In this document: one piece after another, positions 21,622 to 33,280 of the stretch | How the letters are laid out: every line of letters begins with the position of its first letter | Position numbering within the stretch: the stretch's first letter is position 1 | Source of the DNA: Pyrrhosoma nymphula | Lineage: Eukaryota; Arthropoda; Insecta; Odonata; Coenagrionidae | Assembly (NCBI GenBank): GCA_963573305.1 | Contig: OY754332.1 | Location: 142,035,977-142,099,976 of the forward strand | DNA: 64,000 bases | Direction of reading: 5' to 3' | Notes under the pieces: generated by a model | Told to the model about the DNA's origin: nothing | Databases searched by the model: none | What the model saw: the letters and a program-made list of their open reading frames with translations, nothing else | Made by a program: the position numbers and the translations under genes

Positions 21622-24339
21622 TGATGGCGCTCCCTCTTCTCCTACTGCCGGGTGTAGAGGGTGTTTTTCCCTGGAATTACATTTGAGGAGGAAGGTGAAA
21701 AGATATCTGGGGAAATAAATGATCGAGAGACCTCTTCTGCCGAAGAGTGGAGCATTTTCCCACCCGCCACGGGTGTCCGAGGGGGCCAGCGCAATTAGCC
21801 GCGTGCGGCCGCCGCCCTTACCGTCACGCCGGGAGCCTTTTATTGGACTTTTGAGTGGTCACCGGAAACCATTCTCTTCACGCCACACCACATATTAGGA
21901 TTCCATCACCCTTACCTGCATACAAATTTTCAACCACTTGAGCCACGGAAGTACCTATCGAACTGTCCATAGTCATCTGAGCTACCTTCTCAATTCGTTA
22001 GAGACGTGAAGGATTAACAACAGCACTCATAGCACACTCTTCCTGCTCCACCTACGATGAAAGCAGTTCAAGGCTAAAACTTGTTAATTAAAGACCTCTT
22101 CCGAAAATATAATTTGATTCAAAAGATCATTTCATTAACCAATTTTTTAATAGTGGATTAAATAAAATTTTCGGCAATATCAATCATGCTTCTGTAGATT
22201 TATTCTAAACGTAAGACTAAAAGGTCAAACTGCAGTATGGACAAGTTTTAAATCTTCTTTGGAAAAGAGCATAAAATTTTTAATAGATAAGTTACAAGTT
22301 AATGCACAAGCTAGCAAGACTTATTAATCCGAGGTGACAAATTGGTTTTTAGGTTAAACCCCTGGCACATTTAATCCCTGAGAAAGTCTTTTAAGACTAC
22401 AGGTCTATAAATCATTTTTTCAACAAACATAAATAGTTTAGTAGATTCATAGGTTTATGGATAAAACCAATGCAAATTTAGTACTAGTTCACTACCCTAC
22501 AGTTTGCACCGTAATTTAGATTCAAAACAATTTCATTTCTGCTTCTCTGTCTCAGAAGAGAGTGCTAGCTGACGAAGACAGAAGATTTCTGAGTTTTTAC
22601 ATCGCCAGCTTGCTGGCAAAAAATCTTTCATCAAATAGAACCCAAAATTTAAGCCAAGGGAAAAAAGTACAATCCCGGTAACTTCACTATCTATAATATT
22701 GTATTGAAAAGGTTAAGCAACACAAGAAAGAAATGCATCCCATTGTGTATGCAGCGGAAGTGTCATAAAATGATACAACGTAATACTAAACGGGTTTATG
22801 TATTTCAATTTCTTTGATACAAAAACGGTTTATCTATTACCCTCATACTTAACCTCCAAAGTCATATTATTAATTTATTGAAAAGTGCATTTCACTCAAA
22901 ATCATCTGATTTGAAATGAAATAAGACCAGTTAAGGAACGACGAATAAAATCACGCTGGAAGGAAAGACTTAAGTGTGAAACACGGGAAATGGCCTCAGA
23001 AATTAGCTTCTAGAAATCGCATGTAAATTCATAGGAGTAAAGAAATACATAAAATGCAGGCAAGGGATACTCATCCTTTCAAATGCCGCCATGCATGTTA
23101 GAGGGAGCGGGTTATAGCGTTGTTTCTAGCGCATCTTTAGGTAGCGGCGTTGCCTCAACCCCAGCTCAGCAACTCGAGTGGAAAGAAGATCCTAGAGAGC
23201 ACTCATACAACCGACTTTGGTTTTACTTAATACTTAAAGAGTAGAAATATGTCTTACAGTAGAAACTAAATTCATAATACACCTTACTTTCGTAGTTCGC
23301 TCAGAAGTGTCAACCAGAAAGCGGAAATCAATGCTTATTTTTCAACCCAGGAATAGATAGAACGGAGAATGATAAGGAGATCAACTCGTTGGGAAGGAAA
23401 TCGCGCTCTTGAGAGTTTCTCTTACATAGAGACAGGAAGAGGTGGTGTATTGCTTGGATAAAAAGCAATGCGCATCTCAGAGGGATGTGGGATGGTGAGT
23501 GGGCTCAAGACGACCACTCCTGGGCAACGTTGCCACATCCTCAGACCCCTTCGCCCCCGAGGAAGCGGATTCCGTCAATTTAACGTCACCTGCACGACGC
23601 ACAAGTCTGGGAAGAATAAAGGGAAGGCGGGCGTTGAGCCGGAAGCTTTGCTTTCACATTCGATCCTTCAAATGGGGATTGGGGGGGAGGGGGTGCGGAA
23701 AGTGAATGACGGCGGGTGGAAATTAAATAGCAACCGCGCCCACGCGGATCTTCCCGAGAACAGGGAGTGCTTCGTGTTATTTTCCTTTTTTAACGTTGCT
23801 CGGGGGGTCATTTGGGGGAGGTGACCAACAATTGAGATCATTTTTGCCATCGAGGAAAAGTGGATGAATCTCCGACGCCTTGAATTCACATATGCGACTT
23901 GAGCATATGTGACTGAGTAATGCTAGGATTATAATGGTATTATTTTAGTACATTAAACTTTTAGTATATTTAACATATACTAATATGATGCTGATCATAG
24001 TTTCGGATTCAAGGCAAACATTTAACATGACCAAGATAAAATACTGGAATTCTTGTGCATGTGTATATGTTTAAAATTACCAATCAATTAACCAAATGAG
24101 TACAATGTAAACAATATGAGAGATATTAAAAGATCACAGTTGTTTTCCACCAGTTTAAAATCTGACGTCTTCCCTCGGGACCCCCTCTCCCATCCCACAA
24201 AGTCCACTCATGTTCCACCCACGGACGAAACCACTTGGCCATGAAATTGTTTTTCATTACCTTTCTCTCCCCTCCCTCCTGCTTAATACCTTATTTAAAG
24301 CAAAACCTTCTTCCCACCACAAGCTCTTGACCCCTTACC
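21622..24339. other. No supported gene; GC-rich patch at 23480-23820
   Basis: Mostly AT-rich. At 23480-23820 the GC content rises and an open frame of 118 codons (23468-23824) appears, but its product has no recognisable domain. A (G)-rich run lies at 23676-23695. No repeat units were identified. Confidence 0.4.
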
Positions 24340-24992
24340 ATATACAAAAGATCAAGGCAGTTGAGCTCTACAGCCTCTATAGATTACACAGGTTCTCCAA
24401 TGGCCGTAACATATTTGCACCACACGTCAAAACAAAAAGAAACACTTACTGTGTTGGTTTGCGGGAATGGGGACTCCGCAACAGGGACCAACCACAGCCT
24501 CTCCACCAGAATACCCTCCTGTGGTAGTTTACGGGGAAGTTATTTTCTCGCCATGGACCACCACAGGTCAAATAGACCACGCTCTTTCTGAACTGTTCTC
24601 CCAGAAATTTGGGCCCTACTGTGTGTGTGAGTGAGAGTTTTGTGTGATTGCATGTGTGATTGTGGTAATAAAATGGCATCCTTAGTAGGGTCACTTCAGC
24701 TCTGCAAAGGATCCCAGGTTATAACCCAGGTTTCCTTAGCGGGGTCCCATTAGCCTTGCAAAGGATTCAAATTGGGTTGTGTGTGTGTGTGTGTCTGTGG
24801 TGGTCCCTGGCGAGGAAATAACTTTCCCGTTTACTACCACAGGAGGGTATTCTGGAGGAGAGGCTGTGGTCCCTGTTGCGGAGTCCCCAATCCTGCAAAC
24901 CAACACAGCAAGTGTTTGCTTTTTGTTTTGACGAGTGGTGCAAATATTTTACGGCTATTGGAGATTTTTTTATCTGTGTAATATACAAAAGA
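24340..24992. mobile_element. Foldback element with about 185-bp inverted arms
   Basis: Left arm 24382-24566 and right arm 24795-24982 are reverse complements with scattered substitutions and small indels; matching landmarks include GGGGACTCCGCAACAGGGAC and GAATACCCTCCTGTGGTAGT. The 228-base middle contains a (TG)n run and a 35-base direct duplication, CTTAG-(T/C)-(A/G)GGGTC to GCAAAGGAT-C at about 24678 and 24736. ATATACAAAAGA occurs at 24340-24351 and 24981-24992 and may be a target-site duplication. No coding potential is visible. Class is unknown; a foldback DNA element or an inverted duplication of a longer repeat both fit. Confidence 0.75.
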
Positions 24993-25639
24993 ATTGAAAA
25001 TCCGTGTTTTATGTTAAGGTTACCTTGAAAATGACATCGTAGTCGTCCGTATTGATTGGGTCAGTAAAATATTGCTGTGTAATTGAAGTGTTTTCCATTT
25101 CATTATGTTTAACATTGCAAATTTCCAAAAAATACAGCCTGAGTCGTTATATTAAATTTTGGAGAATAATAACTGTTTCCCTTGCCTTTTTAGAAATATA
25201 GAATATAGACAAATAAAAAAGGTTTCCTCCCTTCGATACATTGATGGCTAGCTAGCTGATTGCTTGTGAAAGTAAGTGGCAGTTATTATTTTTGCCAGTA
25301 AGGAAATAAGAATAGGTTGGCGAGGAAAATATAACCAAGGGAATGGAAGATGAGTATAGAGTCTGATGACGGCATCAGAGGACTCTAAAAAAACGACCCA
25401 AGTGGCCTACAGTTTTAGATCCCATCAGGTAGACAAATTCCTACACACTTACTCTCTACATAGCACCCAAGTATGGTTCAAGATTCCTGAGCTGATTACC
25501 TTGAACTGCCGGGATGATTATTGGGACCCTCAAAATTTGAATCCAGTAATTCCTATATAGTTTAATTTAAAATATATCGATGCATGCATATTTAAGCCAG
25601 CGTCGTTCATTGCAAAATATATACACTGTATACTGTGTA

Positions 25640-25925
25640 GTACAAGTAGTGGTCTGGGTATTTTTTAGATGTCTGGTAGAGATCAGGATTCCACCGAATA
25701 ATCTCTATCGCTGCCAGGATTCGAATCCTAAACCTCTGGGTAGGACGAAACCTCTATTCCGCAACGATCCCCTAACAACCCGAATTCCGCTTCACATGAC
25801 TTTATACCACTTCCTCGTCATGAGCTGGAGCTGTCGTCGTCACTGGACACCGAAACCATCCGAGAATCTTGGCTACTGCCAACGTCGCAATCTCCTGGCT
25901 ATGACCTTTATATAAACACTCGGTT
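25640..25925 (-). repeat. tRNA-like repeat, copy 1 of 4
   Basis: The minus strand reads GGGGATCGTTGCGG, a TAGAGG box-A-like segment, and GGATTCGAATCC (25717-25728), a near-perfect box B, then AGCGATAGAGAT. A second block at 25815-25900, CGTCATGAGCTGGAGC and onward, is also shared by the other copies, so the repeated unit is about 280 bases and larger than the tRNA head alone. Probably a tRNA-derived SINE; no coding content. Confidence 0.6.
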
Positions 25926-26339
25926 ATTCCGGAAAGTCGGCCAATACATTATTTAGCCAGGATGGTTTTTTTCTCTACTGGTTTGCAGTACTTATGCATA
26001 ATGTACTCTCAGTTTAGCTCAGCGGAAATTCAGGTCACGCAAGTTTTAGATTGACATAAGGGGACGCACTATTGCTCATACACGCACTATTGCTCTGTAA
26101 TTTATAGATGCGATATAATAAGAGAAATACTCTGCCAAACTGATTGAAAAAAAATTACTTCTTTTCACACATGAATAATGTCTATAAGAATAATTACGAG
26201 AGATTAAGACTCTCCGTTAACATAGAGTACACTTCGGTTTCCTCTTTCTCCAATTCTTTTTCCCATTCACTCCTTTTTACGTGACTGGTATAATTTTACT
26301 CCCACCACATTGGGTGGCTACGTTGGCTTTCAGGATATT

Positions 26340-26600
26340 ATGTTGATACAGTAGGTACGCATTGGGTTTTTGATTCTAAGAAGGGATCAGAGTTCATCAG
26401 AAAAAATGTTCAGTACAGCCGGAATTCAATTCCTAGGCCTTTGGCTGCATTGCCAATACTCGAGCCACTTTGCCAATACGATCCCCGTTTTGCATCATTA
26501 CTTTTCCGCTTTTCCCGTCACGAGACGGAGTGCAACTTCATCACTGGAAACAGACCCCACCCGAGACTTACAGTAGCCACAGCCCACTTCTCAGCCTCCT
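26340..26600 (-). repeat. tRNA-like repeat, copy 2 of 4
   Basis: The best box A of the group is on the minus strand: TTGGCAAAGTGGCTCGAG, following GGGGATCGTA. Box B is degenerate, GGAATTGAATTCC (26421-26433). The shared outer block CGTCACGAGACGGAGTGCAA lies at about 26517-26536. Same orientation as copies 1, 3 and 4. Confidence 0.6.
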
Positions 26601-26889
26601 GACTTGTATTATCTATCAATCTGTTTGGTGATATTTGTTTATATAATCCCCCGTGATCAGATCATCCGACCTGAATTTGAAGGGATCTCGTTTGGCACAT
26701 CTTCCAGTCAAATTTTTAGCGCTTGTAACCTGCCATTTTTTTCCTTCTACGCAGCATCGTTATGTTTCTTGATTTTTTATGTCCTCTCTTTCTTGCTTCT
26801 TCCTTCTATTTGAAAGATACGTCAATATTTCTTCCCACCGTAATTCTGAAAATGGATAAATATTGCAAGATCCTTATTTTTGCTCATAG

Positions 26890-27400
26890 TCGGTGGTAGT
26901 AGGTTGGAACGGGTTTTGTGGTCTTTGGCAGTTATCAGAATTCCACAAAAATCTCTATCGCAGCCGGTGTTTTATGACATATGATCATAATGGAACTACC
27001 TTTTAAAATAACTCACTGGAATTAAAATATAGAATATATGATGCTCATTTATTTGGAATGGATTTTTAACGAACGTTTTAATCATCCATTAAAATTTATT
27101 TTTCCGAAATCTCCCGGACTTTCTTGCACATGGTAATTTTCTTTCATTTCTTTCACTTTCCTGTAATCTTCCATTTAGGAGTTAACAACCCATACTCGAA
27201 CCCCGGACCTCTTAAGGGGAAACTATTGCTTCCACCTCTTCACCAGCCTCATCCCCACTACAACCTCCTTTGTCTCCCGCCTCGCCCACCGCGAGTCCGT
27301 CCTCAGTGCTGGACACGAACACCACAAGGAACTCTTGACCGCAACTCATTCTGCGACCTCCTGACCTGTACATCATTCACTAAATCGTTATGCTGGGATG
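26890..27400 (-). repeat. tRNA-like repeat, copy 3 of 4, interrupted
   Basis: The left part (26895-26972) ends in AATCTCTATCGCAGCCGG like copy 1. The box B part, minus-strand GGGGTTCGAGTATGG, resumes only at 27194, followed by the outer block to about 27385. Some 215 bases of AT-rich DNA therefore split the unit at box B. No terminal repeats of the insert could be defined. Confidence 0.5.
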
Positions 27401-27464
27401 TCATAAAATTCATAATTAAGCCACAATTGTTATAATCGCTTATCTTGGGTATTAGTAGGAGAAC

Positions 27465-27925
27465 TCGGGTGATTATGGTGGATATCAAGCAGGGATTGGT
27501 ATTAATTTGAAAAAATCTCCACCATAGCCGGGATACGTACCCTGGATCTCAATATGGGAAGTAATATCTCCTGTCAATTCACCAATCCGATCCCCGTTGC
27601 ACATTACAGGGTGTCTCCACATCATCAAAAGCAATTTTGGTTAAGCATAAAAACAGTATAATATCTGATATTTATAATTAATTATTTTAAAAGAGTAACC
27701 TAACAAATTTAACATTTTCGACGATAAATGCTTGCTACGTTGTTGTGGTGTGCCATCTGATCATTTATTGGTTATTTTAAATGCATTCAACTACCACTCC
27801 CTTCCGATGATTGAAAGACACCCTGTACTATTTTGCGGCTTCGGGCGTCGCGAGACGGAGACTGCGACTCAGGCACCATCCCTTGGAGACCCTTGGCCGC
27901 ACCACACCCCTCTCCTCCTCCTCCG
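27465..27925 (-). repeat. tRNA-like repeat, copy 4 of 4, split by a MITE
   Basis: The minus strand has GGGGATCGGATTGGTGAATT, box B GGGTACGTATCCC (27530-27543), and the left part ATCTCCACCATAGCCGG. The outer block GGCGTCGCGAGACGGAGACT lies at 27846-27866 on the far side of the MITE at 27607-27825. Confidence 0.6.
27605..27827. mobile_element. TA-flanked MITE, mariner-like ends
   Basis: CAGGGTGTCT at 27607 and AGACACCCTG ending at 27825 form terminal inverted repeats. They extend imperfectly to about 23 bases (CATCATC / GATGATT) and lie between TA dinucleotides at 27605-27606 and 27826-27827. The 219-base interior is AT-rich and non-coding. TA duplication plus CAGGGTG ends fits a Tc1/mariner-type non-autonomous element. 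It interrupts tRNA-like copy 4 and is therefore the younger insertion. Confidence 0.8.
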
Positions 27926-28560
27926 CCTCCAAGGTCTCCCTCCCCCGCTGACCTCCTCACCTCACTTCCTGGGACTTCCACCAAAAGGCCGATCGATCTG
28001 GCTCTCCTCCACTCCATCGCCCACGGCGAATTCCGCCCGCCCACCCAAGGCCACATATTCGTCGGGGGACACAGGGGGGTGGGCACACAGAGAGCCGAAT
28101 TTCCTCCTTCAGACCGAACAGCTGGGGGTGGGGGGGGGTGAGGGAAGGGGCGGAGGAGAGAGAGACTCCATCTGGGGTGGATGAAGGAGTTTCAGAGCCC
28201 CCCTGAGGGTGGGATGGGTGGCCTTGGCGGAGGAGGAGTCAGCCGTGCGGTGGGGAGAACTCCACGTATCCGTTGGCGGACTTATTACACGCCTTGTTTA
28301 CAAGTGAAGCGTGGCTCTAAGTGGGAGCAACAAGTAGGAGCCGTGGGGTGGTAGGGTGGTGGGGGTGGGGACGTGGGGGCGTGGGGGCGTCGTCGTGGCG
28401 GTGGGCGCCTGCCCCCACCGAGCGAGGGGGAGAGAGATTCGGTGGGAAATCCGGCAGAGGGCAGGATCGATGCCTGGAACCCAAAACTGGACGTCCCGAA
28501 AGGGTTTAACCCTGAGGCGATTGCCATAGGTTAATACTCTAACGCTTCATCACTGGCCAT
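27926..28560. other. GC- and G-rich interval
   Basis: Strong strand asymmetry: G-runs dominate the plus strand at 28060-28150 and 28330-28450. Several overlapping open frames arise simply from the base composition, including 27732-28184 (150 codons). No domain is recognisable. A G-quadruplex-forming tract is plausible around 28340-28400 (inference). Confidence 0.4.
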
Positions 28561-31500
28561 CACGTGAACGATGCCCTCAACTCCACCCGGGAACACGACC
28601 TAACTTCCTAGAATGATGCTTTTCAACAAGTTTCCTTGCGAAACGGGAATTATGTCCACGGAATGAAACGAATCACACATAAAACTGCTCATTTATGTCT
28701 TTCAAATTGTATTCGATGTCTTTGGAATGCCGCGGATGGACTCTGCGTATGGCTCGTGGATATGGCCGGGTGGAATTGGGAAACAAGCATTTTCAATTTT
28801 CCTCTTTTTCATCTCGGAAATGTTTTTTGCGTTCCTGATATGCCATTTTTGAATTTGCGGTTCTGTATATCGAGATGAAAGCTGCTCTTTTATATGCATT
28901 TGGCCATGTATTTACACCCCGAGCCTTACTCACTGACTATTTTCTCATGACGCCTTTCGATTCACACAAGGCGTTTAGTACGAACTTATTGTGAGATCTC
29001 AAGCATAGAGGGACGCAGCACATCTGAATTTAGATGCCTGTGTAACAAATGAATAGCTCCAGGAAATCTTCTCATAAGAGCTGAATATAAAAATGAGTTT
29101 TTCAGTAAGATAAGAGTAATATAAACCTGCTCATGCGTTTTTCAGCATAAAGGTAATTGAAAAATCTGATGTTTATGGACAAAATTCAGAGGAGCAGCTT
29201 ACCTGCCAACCAAAATCTTTGAGAACATTGTGGCTTCTCACGAAAATTCTCATTGACTTCCTGCTGAAATATAAGATCTGTAAAGTCCTCTTCTTTGGCC
29301 TTACTTAAGTATGCAACCAATGGGAGATGAGAGAGAAATGCGCCTCAGCCATCAAAGGACTTTCATTCGGTTTCGTAACCAGATCTGGCATTTTTCAAGT
29401 AAATAAAGTCATGTGCGCCGTTATTTAGGCAATTCTAAACAATAACGTGTCTGAGTGCATCTCATACGACACTTGAGACATGAAGAACTTTTGCTACATG
29501 CTAATTATCAACAGCCTAACTCACCCTCCTTCTGAATTGCCAATTTTCAGTGAAAAATACAATAATACATGACTTAACTCTGAATAGCGGTAACTTCAAT
29601 GCTGACTTCAGTCTATTAGATAAGTTTCTCTCTTTTGAATAATACCTGGCTGTAACGTGGCCTTACATTTAGTTTTGATTCAATACAATTGCCTCGTACA
29701 GGTCCACTTGAACGTCCTTAAGGCAGGTAGCTTCATCTATTCCGCTAGTAGTCTGCTTAACACCCTGATTGCCGTACTAGAAGGATGAGAAATTATCGCC
29801 ATATAACAGCCAACTATGGTTTCACGCATGGATTTCAAGGCGCTTAACATAAAAAATTAAACTGACTCGAAAAACTTTTTTGAAAGCCCAACATTCTGAA
29901 ACTAGTAATCTTTGTAGAAGGCATGACAGTTATTACATTGGATTGGCTCAAGTTATCATCTCTGAACACCCAAAAGTCACATTGTCTAAAACATCTAACA
30001 TCTGCTACTAATTCACCTAAACTGTGGCTCACATTTCTCATGAAACGTATAAAATTTAAGAGGAAAGCAGTCTATACTTGGTCATTAAAAAGGATTGATA
30101 TTTTCTCACAAATAGAGAAGTAAAAATATTTCGGCATGCAGTAGGAATTCAAGATATTTTATAGAAGTTAGATAAATGTAAACTTATAAATTTGACGGAA
30201 TTTTGTGCCCAAGGAATGATCACCCCGTGCATAGTGATGGTACTTCCATTGTGCTGTTAACCATCCTTTGCATTGGCTTTAATAAAAGATGAGACTCAAG
30301 CATATTATATATAAACAAGAACCGCAGCCAGACCCAGTGAACGTTTCTTTTTGCCACCATTTCCAAACCGTTTGAGGAAGGGGAATAGTGCCTTCTGACT
30401 TTTCATAGCTAGTAATTAGAAACAAATTCTCAAAAATGTTGGTCTGGGGGGCGAACCTCTCCCGAGACAAATCCGGATTTACCTTATACCACCAACGGGT
30501 CTGGCATAACCCAGCGGAGGAAATTCTGCTTTTACTACGTCATTCGGATTGGAATGTTAAATACTTACCACGGGACTAACGGTAATACAGTACTTCCACA
30601 CTTTGCACAAGATAAAGAAATTAATCTTCAGCCTGGGTGGTAGGGTTCCCAAAAACTGATGTAGTGCCGCCTTTGCAATAGGTCAGAGAGGCGTGTTTTC
30701 GGAGCTTTGAAATTCATCTCAAACGCAATTTCAGGCTGTCCAAACGGTCCCAATGAAGCCGAAGAGTTGGTATTAAACCTAGGAGTGCAATGTGTTGAAA
30801 TATAAGGATTGGACCGTGATGTTATATGAACTGGACACGTCTTTGTAGATATTGTTCACGCTCGGGATGCAATGGGAGCGAACAAAATGGAATTGTATTC
30901 TCCGTGGCTAGAGAAGCGAGGCATTGCTTTTGCTAATAACACTGTCTTTCAATAGGCTTATAAAAAATAATGCGCTTTTTGATATTTGACATGTCCTAAA
31001 ACGCACTAGCCTCATGAACAAAAATTCACCCTTAATTCAGAAGTTTGGAATGACTTTATTGACATTTCTCAATGCTGCTTTATTCAAAGGCCTTATCTAA
31101 CCGTTTATGGACGGCTGATTACGTTTAAATGCAGAAAAACGTTTTACGCAATTAATGCCATCAAAGTCAGACAACTATGGTCAAAAGTGTTGAGTTACAA
31201 CTGACAAATAAAGCAAGTACATTTTGAATGCTCTCCCGTGCCTAGGAAGGCATTCCAACATTCCTCGACCCTTCAAGGAGTTAAGATACTTGGCAACCAC
31301 GTGGTGAAAAGGCTAGTTAGTCCCAACCTGTACACTCTTTCTACAACGTCCTTGACGTAGCGGGTATCGATGCACATTTATTATACGAAAAGGCTAATAT
31401 GTGCACCATGTCACGTAGGGATTTTCTCTTGGAGCTAGCCGAAGAACAGGCTGAGACGTGGGACTGAGAGAGGCATGCCAATACCCGAGCTGAACTCCCT

Positions 31501-32250
31501 GTAAGCTCTAAAACAATGAAAAAGCGGGTTAGATGTTAGATCGAGGCAGAATGCTTTAGACAAAAGGCACATCTCTTGTTATGCATGCAAAACGCATGTT
31601 TGTTTGAAATATTGTGATGATACAATCTATGCTTGGTTGCAATGAATGTAAAAGTAAGTTTTCCACCTATAACCCTTATATGACCCATTTCTGTACTTTA
31701 TTTTCATATGTTATATGAAAAAATTCCCAATTGGTGTCTAAAATCAAATTTTCGATTGAAAATGTTTTCATTAATTTAAACTTGCTTTCTTTTTCATTAA
31801 AAAATAATCATGCATACTTTCCAACTTATTCTTACTTACCTCACACTTCAGAAGGCATCGCCGCACTCGAAATTTCTCACATTTCAAGATGATGGAACGC
31901 ACGTCAAGTACATACATGCGCGCACGAAAAACTCATATCGATAAACAATTTATGCACACAAATAAAGCCTACATTACTATATTTTTCAAAGTGAACTCAA
32001 AATTAAGTAAAGTAAATAAAACCATAGGTAAATTTTAATTAATATTTGGCACTGTACAAAACTACAGGCGTGACCTAAATATTTTGGGCCTCATACGGTC
32101 TAGTATGATGTTATAAAAATGTAGTAACCATTAGCAGCCATTAGCATTGCCAGTGAGATACTGGAAAATAGGGGAGGGTCTGGTCAGACTCAATTTTGGT
32201 TTGAGGGGTAGCCAGATTTGCGGCGGTTCTAGTGTTAAAACCTTTATCGT
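28561..32250. other. No supported gene
   Basis: AT-rich. A weak tRNA-like segment occurs on the minus strand near 30430-30520 (AGAGGTTCGCCCCCC), too degenerate to call. Open frames are all short. Confidence 0.4.
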
Positions 32251-32261
32251 AAATGAAAGAA

Positions 32262-32345
32262 AAACTTTGTTATATTCCACCAATTTATTTTCAGGTACAA
32301 CCAGTTTCGACGCAGCTGCGTCATCTTCAGGTACTGTTCAGGCAA
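32262..32345 (-). mobile_element. Penelope-type terminal motif, best hammerhead-like fold
   Basis: The minus strand shows GTAC (32334-32331), CTGAAGA, an extra T, a perfect 5-bp stem GACGC/GCGTC with AGCT loop (32322-32309), GAAAC (32308-32304), TGGTT, and GTAC again (32298-32295). GTAC pairs with GTAC as stem I. A two-base-pair stem III can form in ACTGGT. The downstream sequence GGTGGAATATAAC and TTTTTCTTTCAT matches the arm of the palindrome at 48964-49120, so the two belong to one family. No facing partner is seen. Confidence 0.6.
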
Positions 32346-33082
32346 GTTAAAACCTTTCTTCATAAGAACCGTGACTCGACGAACGACATTACTCAAGACA
32401 AGGTTTTCATGACTAAACTGCAAGAAGATACGTACTATTTTCCATACCAGTAACTTCGATAAATAACTCGATAATTTAAGAAATAATACAGTATCTACGC
32501 TAGCAAATCTAACTCATGCAATTCATTATATTTTTAAATTTAATTAACTATAAGTGTCTAGTAATGTGCTACTCTCCTCGGCCTTCTGCATTTCCTTCGA
32601 GTACGAGGACGACAGGAATTTGATTGAAACATATTTTACGTGCATACTACAAAATTATTTCCATTTTTACAGCATATGATTCAATTTATGATTTGACCTT
32701 AGGCTTCATCGGAAAAGCCTATGATAAATCCTTATTGTTTCTCACCTATTGCAACTGCATCAGTAGTATAGTAATTTTTACTTAATTTCATAGATCACGT
32801 CTTGATATTTAGTTATATCTTCCACCTTATCTGCATCAAGTTGAGCCTTTGTGGCGTATGGACATGTTTTCCCTTCGCTCTCTCCTCGTAAGCTGTCAAA
32901 GCAATGCCTAGTGAGAGCGTCAAATGCGGCTCCAACGTCAAGCGAAATCAGAAGCAGATTACTTGTGACTTATTTGAGGAGCAGTACCACTTTAAGTGTG
33001 CTTCTCTGAATGATGCTAACTTGTAGAAAGTGGAGGAACACCAGAACACCTGGTCCTGGTCATCGGAAAAAAAACGAAAATT

Positions 33083-33172
33083 GAAAATACAAGGTAACGT
33101 GTTATTCCTAATCGAAAATACAAGTTAACCCGTAATTCCTAATCGAAAATACAAGTTGACGCGTTATTCCTT
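33083..33172. repeat. 31-bp minisatellite, about 3 units
   Basis: GAAAATACAAG-TAAC starts at 33083, 33114 and 33145, an exact 31-base period with a few substitutions, ending in ATTCCT. It lies about 110 bases outside the left inverted repeat of the transposon at 33281. Confidence 0.9.
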
Positions 33173-33280
33173 GATTTGAATAAAAGCATTTGACAAGGTT
33201 CCGTACAAAATAATTATATTTAAATTACAATCATGTGGTTTAAACCGAAAAAAAGTGAATTGCGTACGTGACTTTCTAAG

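Noticed and set aside
27732..28184. 150-codon frame in the GC-rich interval
   Set aside because: It starts inside the MITE and tRNA-like repeat, so it cannot be a conserved gene.
30430..30520. tRNA-like SINE on the minus strand
   Set aside because: A single box-B-like AGAGGTTCGCCCCCC without a credible box A.
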